From: Planctomycetaceae bacterium | GTDB taxonomy: Bacteria > Planctomycetota > Planctomycetia > Planctomycetales > Planctomycetaceae | Direction: 5' to 3' | Assembly (NCBI GenBank): GCA_028284485.1 | Contig: JANQRQ010000269.1 | Span: forward strand, 1-64,000 | Length of the DNA: 64,000 bases | In this document: piece after piece, positions 1 to 7,781 of the stretch | How positions within the stretch are numbered: the first letter of the stretch is position 1 | Layout: each line of letters begins with the position of its first letter | The notes under the pieces: model-generated | The model's input: the letters and a program-made list of their open reading frames with translations, nothing else | Database searches by the model: none | What the model was told of the DNA's origin: nothing | Position numbers and translations under genes: made by a program

Positions 1-1
1 C

Positions 2-895
2 CACGACTATGCTACGGCTCGGGGGCTCGACGAAGCCACATCGCGAGAAATCGAGGCATTGCATGGCGAAGCCCTACGTAACGATCGCGCTTGCGGTGCG
101 CTACCGATCGGCGGCTTGTTGGAGATTGCGCGTCGGCGCGGTCTTGGCGTTGCAACCGTCGACTTGCGAAACTCCGGCGATACGGCCGGCTCGCATGATC
201 GCGTTGTCGGGTATGGTGCCTACGTTGTGAATGAAGGCGACGCCCCAATTCGCTCGTGCTTAGAGCCGTTGCTTGAAAAAGAGAGTGAACGTTGGACTGA
301 AATCGATTGGATCGCAGAAGAATGCAGCGTTTTATTGGAACTCGCTGAACGATCAATTCGGTCGGGTGTTTCTACGGGAAAACCGATCAACATCGAACTT
401 GACGAGTTCTCGGAACGGTTGCATTTGATGCGGGCGACATTTGTAACGCTGCGCATCAATGGGCAGTTACGCGGTTGCATGGGCACTTTAGTGGCCGGCA
501 GACCATTAGCCGCCGATGTGGCGCGTAATGCGTACATGGCGGCTTTTGAGGATCCACGGTTTCGTCCCATGAAGGCTGATGAAGTTGACGGGCTCGATAT
601 TCATATTTCCATACTCAGCCCGAGTGAACCGATTGTCTTCGGGGCGGAAAGCGAATTGCTTAAAGCGATTCGCCCAGGGATTGACGGATTAATTCTGTAC
701 GAAGGCCGGCGACGGGGGACTTTGTTGCCTTCCGTTTGGGATTCGATCAAGAATCCGATGACATTTTTGCATCAGCTCAAGCAGAAAGCCGGATTGCCGG
801 CCGCCTATTGGTCGCCGACAATTCGCGTCGACCGCTATACCGCTCGTTCATTCGGTTGGACGTTGGCCGATCGAGAGCTAGTGTTTGACGACTGA
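2..895 (+). CDS. Memo-AMMECR1 fusion (AmmeMemoRadiSam proteins B and A), 5' truncated
   Basis: The reading frame is open from the left edge of the window, so the N-terminus is missing. The first ~70 visible codons read as the C-terminal end of a Memo (AmmeMemoRadiSam B) domain, ending in the typical NSGDTAGSHDRVVGYGAY stretch. A complete AMMECR1 domain follows, with its signature LRGCMGTL and the PRFRPM and ILSP segments. In many genomes these two domains are separate genes next to a radical SAM partner. Here they sit in one polypeptide. The biochemical role of the system is not established. A radical SAM partner, if present, would lie to the left. The annotated TTG at 59 is probably internal to the gene. 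Confidence 0.85.
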   Translation, partial: HDYATARGLDEATSREIEALHGEALRNDRACGALPIGGLLEIARRRGLGVATVDLRNSGDTAGSHDRVVGYGAYVVNEGDAPIRSCLEPLLEKESERWTEIDWIAEECSVLLELAERSIRSGVSTGKPINIELDEFSERLHLMRATFVTLRINGQLRGCMGTLVAGRPLAADVARNAYMAAFEDPRFRPMKADEVDGLDIHISILSPSEPIVFGAESELLKAIRPGIDGLILYEGRRRGTLLPSVWDSIKNPMTFLHQLKQKAGLPAAYWSPTIRVDRYTARSFGWTLADRELVFDD

Positions 896-936
896 CCAGC
901 GGCAAGTCGGTGTGGTCCTGTGCAGAGATTCTACTT

Positions 937-1611
937 CTACCCTCGCTTGGCGGACTTAGTCTTTCTCGCGACTCGGTAAGCGCATCGGCGGGCGCCTTCG
1001 ATGATGTGCTCGACTCGCTCGATGTCGATCTCATCGCCGAGGACTTGCTGAAAGACGGAAAGTTCGGCTCCGCACAGTCCCGTGCAGGCGGTGGCGGCTG
1101 CACAGATCGGGCAATGATTCTCGACGAACAAGAAGGAACCGTCATGGTTGTCGATGACTTCTGCCATGTAGCCTTCGTTACTTCGTATCTGAGAGAGTAT
1201 ATCGAGCCGTTTACGTAGCGATGCCCGTCGAGGCATTTTATCGCAATAGGCAGCGATTTGTTCACGCGTTCGAACGGCGAGAAGTTTTTCCAGGCCTTTG
1301 GCACCAAACGCCTGTGTCATCGATTGCACGAGGCCGACGGTCAACTCGGCATGGCCATCGGGGAAGAATCGGTCGGCGGCCGAGGTCAATTTCCAAAGCT
1401 TGACGGGGCGCCCCACCGGTTGTGGCTGTTCATCAAATGTGACGATTCTTTCATTCTGCAGCGCGTACAGATGCTGACGCACCGCCATGGCAGAAACGCC
1501 TACGTGCGCCGCGAGATCTCGCGCATCGCTCGGCCCCTCCTTTTTAAGCAGGTTGAGGATGACCTGACGCGAACGTTGTTTTGTCGGAGGCGGGGTTTGG
1601 GAACTGGGCAT
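937..1611 (-). CDS. SufR/COG2345-like winged-helix repressor with Fe-S-type cysteines
   Basis: This 224-residue protein has an N-terminal winged helix (about residues 12-75, including the recognition-helix segment DLAAHVGVSAMAVRQHLYAL). The C-terminal half carries cysteines at 167, 170, 176, 180 and 210 in the arrangement seen in SufR-like regulators that sense iron-sulfur or redox state. It is divergent from the Rieske and ferredoxin genes, so control of those genes is the natural inference. The ATG at 1611 has no ribosome binding site and lies at the predicted transcription start, suggesting a leaderless mRNA. A ligand other than an Fe-S cluster cannot be excluded. Confidence 0.82.
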   Translation of the reverse strand: MPSSQTPPPTKQRSRQVILNLLKKEGPSDARDLAAHVGVSAMAVRQHLYALQNERIVTFDEQPQPVGRPVKLWKLTSAADRFFPDGHAELTVGLVQSMTQAFGAKGLEKLLAVRTREQIAAYCDKMPRRASLRKRLDILSQIRSNEGYMAEVIDNHDGSFLFVENHCPICAAATACTGLCGAELSVFQQVLGDEIDIERVEHIIEGARRCAYRVARKTKSAKRG

Positions 1612-1617
1612 GCTTTA

Positions 1618-1646
1618 TTTATAAAGAATTATCTTTACAAATTCAA
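1618..1646 (-). promoter_or_regulatory. Predicted sigma70-type promoter of the SufR-like gene
   Basis: Read on the minus strand, the -35 is TTGAAT (1641-1646), followed by a 17-base spacer and the -10 TATAAA (1618-1623). The start site would fall near 1611, at or beside the ATG. The spacer contains the left operator copy. Confidence 0.6.
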
Positions 1647-1680
1647 TAGCGGCCGTTACTATTTGTAAAGGATTTTCTTT
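1623..1680. promoter_or_regulatory. Paired operator AAAGRATTWTCTTT plus 10-bp inverted repeat
   Basis: Two near-identical sites, AAAGAATTATCTTT (1623-1636) and AAAGGATTTTCTTT (1667-1680), are 44 bases apart. A perfect inverted repeat, CTTTACAAAT (1633-1642) and ATTTGTAAAG (1661-1670), links them. One site lies in the spacer of the minus promoter and the other at the start of the plus promoter. This is the placement expected for a repressor acting on both directions, probably the adjacent SufR-like protein. Confidence 0.65.
1634..1662 (+). promoter_or_regulatory. Predicted sigma70-type promoter of the Rieske gene
   Basis: The -35 is TTTACA (1634-1639) and the -10 is TACTAT (1657-1662), 17 bases apart. 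The start would be near 1669, inside the right operator copy. It overlaps the divergent promoter back to back. Confidence 0.55.
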
Positions 1681-1745
1681 TGAAACGAGCGCATGCCTGA
1701 TCAGTGCGCCGCGTGCCAACAGGCGACGAGTGAGGAGACTGGCAA

Positions 1746-3320
1746 ATGACCTGGGTGAAGGCGACGACCGTCGAAGAGCTACAGAATTGTCCGCAGTTGT
1801 TCCGAGCGTCCCCCAAGCAGATTGCCTTGTTTCAAGTGGACGGCCGCTCCTTTGCCGTCGACAACCGTTGTCCTCATGAAGGGTATCCCTTGATCGAAGG
1901 CAGCGTCGACGAGGCGTGTCTGTTGACATGCAACTGGCACAACTGGAAGTTTCGCCTTGAGGACGGGCAGTGCGTTTTGGGGGGAGATCATGTGCGCTCG
2001 TATCCCACGCGCGAAGAAAACGGCGAAGTGTGGATCGATTTGAGTGATCCGCCAGCGGATGAATTGTTGGAGAAAACGCTGGTTGGCCTGAAGGTCGCAT
2101 TCGACGAGCGCGATTTCGGTCGGATTTGTCGTGAGATCACCCGGCTGCATTACTATCAACTCGATCCGGAGGTTGCCGTTTGGAAGGCGATCGAATGGTC
2201 GCACGACCGCTGGGAATTCGGCACGACTCATGCATATGCGGCGGCGGCCGATTGGTTGACTTTGGCGCGCGAGCAACACGAGATTTGGGATCGAAGGCTC
2301 GTTTGTTTGGCCGAAACTGTCGATCACATGGCGTTTGATGCGCTGCGGCGACCGCAGTTTCCTTATGCTGCGGTGGGTGACGAGTTCGATGCGGCAGCAT
2401 TTACCGAAGCCATTGAGGCGGAAGACCGGGAAACGGCAGAAGGCATGGTGCTGCGGGCTATGGGTGACGGATTGCATTGGCCCGAATTGGAGCCGGCCTT
2501 CACGAAGTCGGCTTTAGCCCACTACAACGATTTCGGGCATTCGCTGATTTATGTGTTGAAAACTCGGCAGTTGCTCGAGCAGGGTGGGGCGAAGCTGGAA
2601 CCATTTCTACTGCCAGCGCTGGCTCGCCATTTGATCTATACGACGCGCGAAGATTTGATTCCGGAATTTCAAGAATACGGAGCGGCGCTTGCGCAGATCG
2701 ACGAGCCGAACAAAGAGTTACCCGAATCCGGGGAATTGTTTGGTGCTTCCGTCCGGCAGGCATTGGAATGGGTGATTGTGCATCGCGCGAGCGAACCGGT
2801 GGAAGCAGTGTACGATCAACTGCTTTGTTGCTTGGCAAGGAATCTGTTGCACTACAACCTCGAGTGCGAATTCGTCGTGGAACAGCCGGTTAGCCGCAAC
2901 AAGAGTTGGCTGCACTTTACGCACGGCATTACGTTTGCGAATGCAGTGCGGGAAATGTGCAACACATATCCCGAATATTGGAATGCCGGTTTGTTGCAGA
3001 TGGCCTGCTTCATCGGCCGGAATCGTGGTTATCTGGACGAAGCGATCAACGAGTCGGAATGGTTTGTTGCCGATGACGATGAGTTTTTCGGCGAGGCGTT
3101 CGATCGAATTCTCGACCACGGACTGCGCGATCCGATCTTTTCGGCACATCTGCTGAAAACAACAATTGCCGTGCGAGATGAATGTGCGCACGCATCCGAT
3201 GATTGTGGGAAGTACTTACTGGCGGGGCTTAACCGATTTCTTCATTCGCCGATTAAACAGAAACATACCCGCCGGTTGGCGCATCAGGCGATTGCGTTGG
3301 TGAAGCGGGACTTCGACTGA
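1746..3320 (+). CDS. Rieske 2Fe-2S protein with a large unknown helical C-terminal domain
   Basis: Residues 1-100 are a Rieske fold with ligands C42-P-H44 and C62-N-W-H65, of the small ferredoxin-like type (AVDNRCPHEG, CNWHNWKF). Residues ~120-524 form a long, mostly helical domain that I do not recognise from a named family. It contains repeated His-rich segments (H149-150 region, GH265, LH390-F-T-H393). This domain appears related to the Tat protein encoded at 30115-31650. The gene is divergent from a SufR-like repressor and is followed after 157 bases by a ferredoxin, so an electron-transfer role is likely. There is no signal peptide, so the protein is cytoplasmic. The substrate is unknown. 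Confidence 0.85.
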   Translation: MTWVKATTVEELQNCPQLFRASPKQIALFQVDGRSFAVDNRCPHEGYPLIEGSVDEACLLTCNWHNWKFRLEDGQCVLGGDHVRSYPTREENGEVWIDLSDPPADELLEKTLVGLKVAFDERDFGRICREITRLHYYQLDPEVAVWKAIEWSHDRWEFGTTHAYAAAADWLTLAREQHEIWDRRLVCLAETVDHMAFDALRRPQFPYAAVGDEFDAAAFTEAIEAEDRETAEGMVLRAMGDGLHWPELEPAFTKSALAHYNDFGHSLIYVLKTRQLLEQGGAKLEPFLLPALARHLIYTTREDLIPEFQEYGAALAQIDEPNKELPESGELFGASVRQALEWVIVHRASEPVEAVYDQLLCCLARNLLHYNLECEFVVEQPVSRNKSWLHFTHGITFANAVREMCNTYPEYWNAGLLQMACFIGRNRGYLDEAINESEWFVADDDEFFGEAFDRILDHGLRDPIFSAHLLKTTIAVRDECAHASDDCGKYLLAGLNRFLHSPIKQKHTRRLAHQAIALVKRDFD

Positions 3321-3477
3321 TCAATGTCCCGTTTTTGGGTGGTAGAACGTCGGGATCGAGCAGCGGGACTTGCATCACTGAGAGAATCGTTCGATCATGA
3401 CGAACATTCATCATGTCGTTCGACACAACGACCCCAAGTGTGTTTTCGGTCATCGTTCAGATTCATCAGGAGGAGAA

Positions 3478-3837
3478 ATGCCTAAGTTGACTGTCGAAGG
3501 TGTCGGGGATTTCGAAGTCCCGGAAAACAAGCGATTAGTTCTGGCTTTAGAAGAAGAAGCTGGTGTCGACCAGTTGCATGCCTGCGGGGGAAATTCCAAA
3601 TGCACAACCTGCAAAGTGGAATTCGTTACCGGAGAACCGCAGAAGATGACCGCTGCTGAAAAGGAGACGCTGACAGCACGCGAACTGACCGGCGTGCGGT
3701 TGAGTTGCCAGGTTCTCTGCGATCAGGATATGACCGTGCGTGCGATCAGCCGCCTGGAAGGGAGCGGCCGCGCCGATGCCGGCGGCCGACCGACCGACGA
3801 ACTTCAGCCGCAACCGGTGGAGTGGGTCGACTCGTAA
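3478..3837 (+). CDS. 2Fe-2S ferredoxin
   Basis: This 119-residue plant/adrenodoxin-type ferredoxin has cluster ligands C36-x5-C42-x2-C45 and C77. The ATG at 3478 is preceded by a strong AGGAGG (about 3469-3474), so the longer upstream reading frame is not used. It lies downstream of the Rieske gene and probably exchanges electrons with it or with a related oxidoreductase. The last ~25 residues are a polar tail rich in Gly, Asp and Pro beyond the usual ferredoxin end. Confidence 0.9.
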   Translation: MPKLTVEGVGDFEVPENKRLVLALEEEAGVDQLHACGGNSKCTTCKVEFVTGEPQKMTAAEKETLTARELTGVRLSCQVLCDQDMTVRAISRLEGSGRADAGGRPTDELQPQPVEWVDS

Positions 3838-3959
3838 TTCGCGCATGCGACAGGACTTCTGGACGGCAGAACCGTGGCGGTGACATGATTTCCCGGCGAG
3901 TTCACCCATGTTGCGTATTTGAAGATTCTTTGAAATTCTTCGAAATCCCCGGCTGATTG

Positions 3960-3988
3960 TTGACAGACTTTGGCGATTTGACTCTAAT
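3960..3988 (+). promoter_or_regulatory. Strong sigma70-type promoter of the DUF1559 operon
   Basis: A perfect -35 TTGACA (3960-3965) is followed by a 17-base spacer and a -10 TCTAAT (3983-3988, five of six consensus bases). Transcription would begin about 3995, leaving a leader of roughly 170 nt before the ATG at 4166. Confidence 0.7.
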
Positions 3989-4050
3989 TCTTACATGAGA
4001 TTGAGACTCAATCTCAATTAAATGTCCCGTTTTGGGGGCATTTAGAGTCA
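3979..4050 (+). repeat. 9-bp inverted repeat enclosing the Fur-like box
   Basis: TGACTCTAA (3979-3987) and its exact complement TTAGAGTCA (4042-4050) flank the palindrome. The left arm overlaps the -10 element. It may help form a hairpin in DNA, or it may be coincidental. Confidence 0.4.
3996..4016. promoter_or_regulatory. Fur-box-like 21-bp palindrome at the start site
   Basis: The site is TGAGATTGAG, one central A (4006), then the exact complement of the first arm. It can be read as two overlapping 7-1-7 half-site pairs offset by six bases, the layout known for Fur-family operators. It begins one base after the predicted transcription start. Which Fur-family member (Fur, Zur, Mur or PerR) binds it cannot be told from sequence. 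Confidence 0.65.
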
Positions 4051-4090
4051 GCCAGCCAGCGGAATCCTCTGTGGAAAGCCAGCCAGCCCG

Positions 4091-4131
4091 ACTCAAACGT
4101 GGCACGTGTAGCCGTTGCCACGGAATTGAGT
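4091..4131 (+). promoter_or_regulatory. Leader stem-loop upstream of the DUF1559 gene
   Basis: Two nested stems are perfect: ACTCAA (4091-4096) with TTGAGT (4126-4131), and GTGGCA (4099-4104) with TGCCAC (4116-4121), around an 11-base loop. It sits 34 bases before the start codon in the predicted leader, so it could affect mRNA stability or translation. Confidence 0.5.
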
Positions 4132-4165
4132 GTCTTAGGCCCTTGTTATCCACAGGAGGAGTTGC

Positions 4166-5047
4166 ATGTTGAGTCGTCCACGAGTGAACCGCTACCAACG
4201 CGGATTCACGTTGATCGAGCTGTTGGTTGTCATCGCGATCATCGCGATTCTGATTTCCCTACTGATGCCCGCCGTGCAGCAGGCCCGCGAGGCCGCCCGC
4301 AGCACAAGCTGCCGGAACAATATGAAGCAAATTGGGCTGGCGATGCATAACTACCACGACGTCTACACGACGTTACCACTTGGTACGAACCCGCAGCTCT
4401 ATGGTCCGCTTGTCGCGATTCTACCGCATTTGGATCAGGCCGCCGTCCAGGACTTGTATGACTTCGATCTCTACTACACGAATCCAAAGAACCTGGAAGC
4501 GATTAATCGCTCGATTCCGCTTTATCTGTGTCCCACGATGATTCTGCCGCGTGGAGTTCCAAACGAGCCTTGCAACGAAGCGGGTGGACCGACGAGCTAC
4601 GGGGGCTCGATGGGGACGTCCGCGTCTGCGGACGACGGATTGTTCTCAGGGTACGGTGGCTTTAGGGCTCCAGTCCCGACACGGTTCAGGGATATTTCGG
4701 ACGGTATGACCAATACGATCATGTGTGGCGAATTCAACTATCAATTGCCGGACTACGTGTGGTCCGCCTTTAGTTGCCGGTCTGATCCTTCCGCAAGTGG
4801 CAAAGCCCGATTTGGCAGTTACCGGTGGGCGCCGGGTTACCCAGGAGTTTCGCTGGGCGATACGTCTGGTGACTTCAATGTGAACGAGAAAGCCAATCGA
4901 CTGACGTGGCGCAGTGACCATCATGGGGGAGCCAACTTTCTTTTGGCCGACGGTTCCGTGAAATTTGTTAACGAGAACATCGACTCGGAAGTGCTCGACA
5001 ATCTGGCAGCCCGGAATGACGGAGAGGTTGTTGCCGGCAGCTTCTGA
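4166..5047 (+). CDS. DUF1559 prepilin-like protein
   Basis: This 293-residue protein begins with a type IV prepilin-type leader: a basic N-terminus, then [17 protein letters not shown], with cleavage expected after the Gly at ~13. The DUF1559 domain follows, including [25 protein letters not shown] near the N-terminus and the C-terminal [15 protein letters not shown] signature. Planctomycetes carry many copies. Individual functions are unknown, but a pseudopilin-like surface or periplasmic role is inferred. A good GGAGG lies before the ATG. It is the first gene behind the Fur-like promoter. Confidence 0.95.
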   Translation: MLSRPRVNRYQRGFTLIELLVVIAIIAILISLLMPAVQQAREAARSTSCRNNMKQIGLAMHNYHDVYTTLPLGTNPQLYGPLVAILPHLDQAAVQDLYDFDLYYTNPKNLEAINRSIPLYLCPTMILPRGVPNEPCNEAGGPTSYGGSMGTSASADDGLFSGYGGFRAPVPTRFRDISDGMTNTIMCGEFNYQLPDYVWSAFSCRSDPSASGKARFGSYRWAPGYPGVSLGDTSGDFNVNEKANRLTWRSDHHGGANFLLADGSVKFVNENIDSEVLDNLAARNDGEVVAGSF

Positions 5048-5217
5048 TCGAGGAGATAGCGAGCGAGCAGTGGCCGCAGCTGGTTGTACGAATCTGAACC
5101 GGCATGCTGGAGTCTGATTTCACGACCCGACCGAGGTTTCCACATGCCGACTCGTATTTCGAGAGAAGTCGGCGTCCCTGATCGAGAGAATTGTTTAAAG
5201 AATTAAGGAATAGAACG

Positions 5218-5757
5218 GTGAACGTTTTTCATTCGGTACACCAGTATCGGAGCAATGGTCGTAGTCGCCAACTTGGCGTTACCGCGACACGGGAAGCGGC
5301 CCATCTGCGATTCACATGGTGTATTGTCAGTATTGTTGTGGTGGGCGCTCTGGGATGTGGATCGCAGGACGCGGATCCGCGAGGCGTGCGCGTTGCAGTG
5401 CACGGAAATGTAACATTGGACGGTACGCCTTTGTCGCGTGCCCGCATTGTCTTTTTGAGTGAAGGCGAAAAAGGGGCCGTCAAAGCGACCGGATCGATCG
5501 AAGACGGTACCTACCAGATCCCACAAGAGAATGGCCCTTTGGTCGGAAAATCGCGAGTTGAGATCTACTCTGAGATGGCAGACTTCGAAGAGTTCGAAGC
5601 GGCGAAAGCCTCGAACAAGCGAGTTACGAGACCGTCCGCAGTGTCGCGAATCCCGATCAACTACAATACACGGTCGACATTGACGGCTGATGTCCAAGAG
5701 CAAGAGGAAAACACGTTCGACTTCTCGCTAAAATCGGGAGCCGGGCGTCGCCGCTGA
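5218..5757 (+). CDS. Small lipoprotein with carboxypeptidase-regulatory-like beta domain
   Basis: The GTG at 5218 has an AAGGA about eight bases upstream and is preferred to the TTG at 5191. The product (179 residues) has an unusually long, basic N-terminus, then a hydrophobic stretch ending in the lipobox GALGC, so it should be lipid-anchored. The rest is a small beta-sandwich-like domain (VHGNVTLDGTPLSRARIVF...), as found in proteins that commonly follow DUF1559 genes in planctomycetes. It lies 170 bases after the DUF1559 gene. A structural or ligand-binding role at the cell surface is inferred. Confidence 0.8.
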   Translation: MNVFHSVHQYRSNGRSRQLGVTATREAAHLRFTWCIVSIVVVGALGCGSQDADPRGVRVAVHGNVTLDGTPLSRARIVFLSEGEKGAVKATGSIEDGTYQIPQENGPLVGKSRVEIYSEMADFEEFEAAKASNKRVTRPSAVSRIPINYNTRSTLTADVQEQEENTFDFSLKSGAGRRR

Positions 5758-5914
5758 TTCACCCATTTGGGGGACGTCGATATCTGGATCGTCTCAGTCC
5801 ATGACTTCGTAGAATGTTATTGAACTTTCATTACCTGGTTTGTTGATTCGGCAATTGAATATGACGTCTGACAAGTCTGCTGTCGGGCTATCCACGATCG
5901 AAAGGATCACAGAA

Positions 5915-7564
5915 ATGAGTTTCAAACGGATGATAATGCTGGCATTGGCGGCGGTCGTCGCCGTTCCTCAACTGGCGCAGGCGCATTTCCCCTGGCTGGT
6001 TGTGGATGAGGGGCACGGCAAACTGGGGGTTTACTTCGGTGAACTGGCGGAACCAGACGATCCGGCCATGCTCAAGTATTTGGAGGGATCGCAGGCCTGG
6101 GCCGTTGCGTCGAAACGTGCGCCGCAGGAAATCTCTCTGGCACGAACGGAAGAGGAATTCTCTGGTGACATTCCCGGTGAGGTCGACGGACGGCAACTGT
6201 TTGTTTTGCATAAGGACTTTGGAATCTTCAGTCGCGGCGATACGCCGTTTCGCCTGCAATACTACGCCAAGACGGGACCAGCTCTGGTAAGCAGTGCATG
6301 GAGCGAAGTCGATTGCGGAAAGCTGATGCCGTTGGACCTCATTCCTGAACGCGATGGCGGGGAAGTTCGGATTCAAGTATTGTGGCATGGCAAGCCGGAT
6401 GCCGGCGCCGAAGTCAATGTGTCCGGACCTGGTATCGAGGATGTGGAGGCGACCAGCGACAAGAAGGGCTGGGTTCGTTTCGAATTAGGCGATGCCGGGT
6501 TATATTCCATCCGGGCCAAGCATGTGGAAGACGAGTCGGGCACGATCGATGGCAAATCTTTTTCGGATGTGCGACATTACTCGACATTGGCGCTTCGAGT
6601 GGGAAAAACCGAACCGGCGAAACAGGTGAGTAAGAAGTCGAACATCTCTGAAGAATCGTCGGTCTTTGCTGATCTTCCTGAATTGGTGACCAGCTTCGGG
6701 GCTGCCATTGCCGATTCGAATCTGTACGTTTTTGGGGGACATACCGGAGACGCGCACCAGTATTGGAACGAATCTCAAGCTGACACCTTATGGCGATTGA
6801 ATCTGAGTGGCAGCGGCAAATGGGAGGCCGTCATAAAAGGTCCCCGTTTGCAGGGTCTGGCGTTAGTGGCTCATGAGGGCCAGCTTTACCGCCTGGGTGG
6901 ATTCACTGCGAAGAATGCCGAGGGCGAAGAGCACGATTTGTGGTCACAAGATACGGTATCGCGATTTGATCCCAAACAGGATGAATGGTCACCGATGCCA
7001 GCCCTTCCGGAAGCTCGCTCGTCGTTTGACGCGGCTGTGTTGGACGGAACCATATTTGTCGTGGGTGGATGGAATTTACACGGTGGCAGTGAATCGCATT
7101 GGCACGAAACGGCCCATGCACTCAATTTGTCCGAAGATCACCCTCAATGGAAGCCGCTGCCCCAACCACCGTTTCAACGGCGGGCATTGTCGGTGGCTGC
7201 TCACAACGGGCGGGTCTACGCGATCGGCGGAATGCAAATGGAAGATGGTCCAACGACGCGAGTTGACATCTTCGACCCTGCCACAGGCGAGTGGTCGCTC
7301 GGCCCCAGCTTGAACGGTGAGCCGATGGAAGGTTTCGGTAGCGCAGCTTTTGCCGTCGGCGGCCAGTTGTTTGTCAGTACGATTCGTGGGAATCTGCAGC
7401 GTTTGTCTGAAGATGGCTCCCAATGGGAGAACATCCACAAGTTGGAGCGATCCCGCTTCTTTCATCGCATGCTTCCATTGTCTGCAGACAAGCTGCTGTT
7501 TGTGGGTGGGGCCGACATGTCGGTGGGCAAATTTGCCGAGCTTGATGTGGTTGATGTGGATTAA
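5915..7564 (+). CDS. Exported DUF4198 plus kelch-repeat protein
   Basis: The ATG at 5915 (AAAGGA upstream) gives a clean signal peptide ending AQA at residue 23. Residues ~24-215 match the DUF4198 pattern (HFPWLVVDEG, later a beta-sandwich segment). Such domains are often found with metal, especially nickel, cobalt or iron, uptake genes. Residues ~235-545 form a kelch beta-propeller with repeated YVFGGHTG, YRLGGFTA, FVVGGWNLHG, YAIGGMQM and LFVGGADM blades. The fusion suggests a periplasmic or surface binding protein. It is the third gene behind the Fur-like operator, consistent with metal control. Confidence 0.85.
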   Translation: MSFKRMIMLALAAVVAVPQLAQAHFPWLVVDEGHGKLGVYFGELAEPDDPAMLKYLEGSQAWAVASKRAPQEISLARTEEEFSGDIPGEVDGRQLFVLHKDFGIFSRGDTPFRLQYYAKTGPALVSSAWSEVDCGKLMPLDLIPERDGGEVRIQVLWHGKPDAGAEVNVSGPGIEDVEATSDKKGWVRFELGDAGLYSIRAKHVEDESGTIDGKSFSDVRHYSTLALRVGKTEPAKQVSKKSNISEESSVFADLPELVTSFGAAIADSNLYVFGGHTGDAHQYWNESQADTLWRLNLSGSGKWEAVIKGPRLQGLALVAHEGQLYRLGGFTAKNAEGEEHDLWSQDTVSRFDPKQDEWSPMPALPEARSSFDAAVLDGTIFVVGGWNLHGGSESHWHETAHALNLSEDHPQWKPLPQPPFQRRALSVAAHNGRVYAIGGMQMEDGPTTRVDIFDPATGEWSLGPSLNGEPMEGFGSAAFAVGGQLFVSTIRGNLQRLSEDGSQWENIHKLERSRFFHRMLPLSADKLLFVGGADMSVGKFAELDVVDVD

Positions 7565-7781
7565 GTCCTGGCGAGGCGCAAAATTTTTCTACTCGTAGGA
7601 CGGTCCCTAAAACGTTTGCAGTCAAACGCGCGCGAGCGAACCAACGATTGAACATGTCGTCGATTCCTCGGGCGCAACGACTGCGTTCGGACCCCGTATT
7701 TTCGAACGAATGGACGCGTTACCACAAGCTTGGGTCACGTGACTGGCCCATTGACGCTGCTTGACGGTTGAGAGGTAATCA

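Noticed and set aside
3322-4036. Repeated phrase around ATGTCCCGTTTT near 3324 and 4022
   Set aside because: Only about 12 bases long; likely chance.
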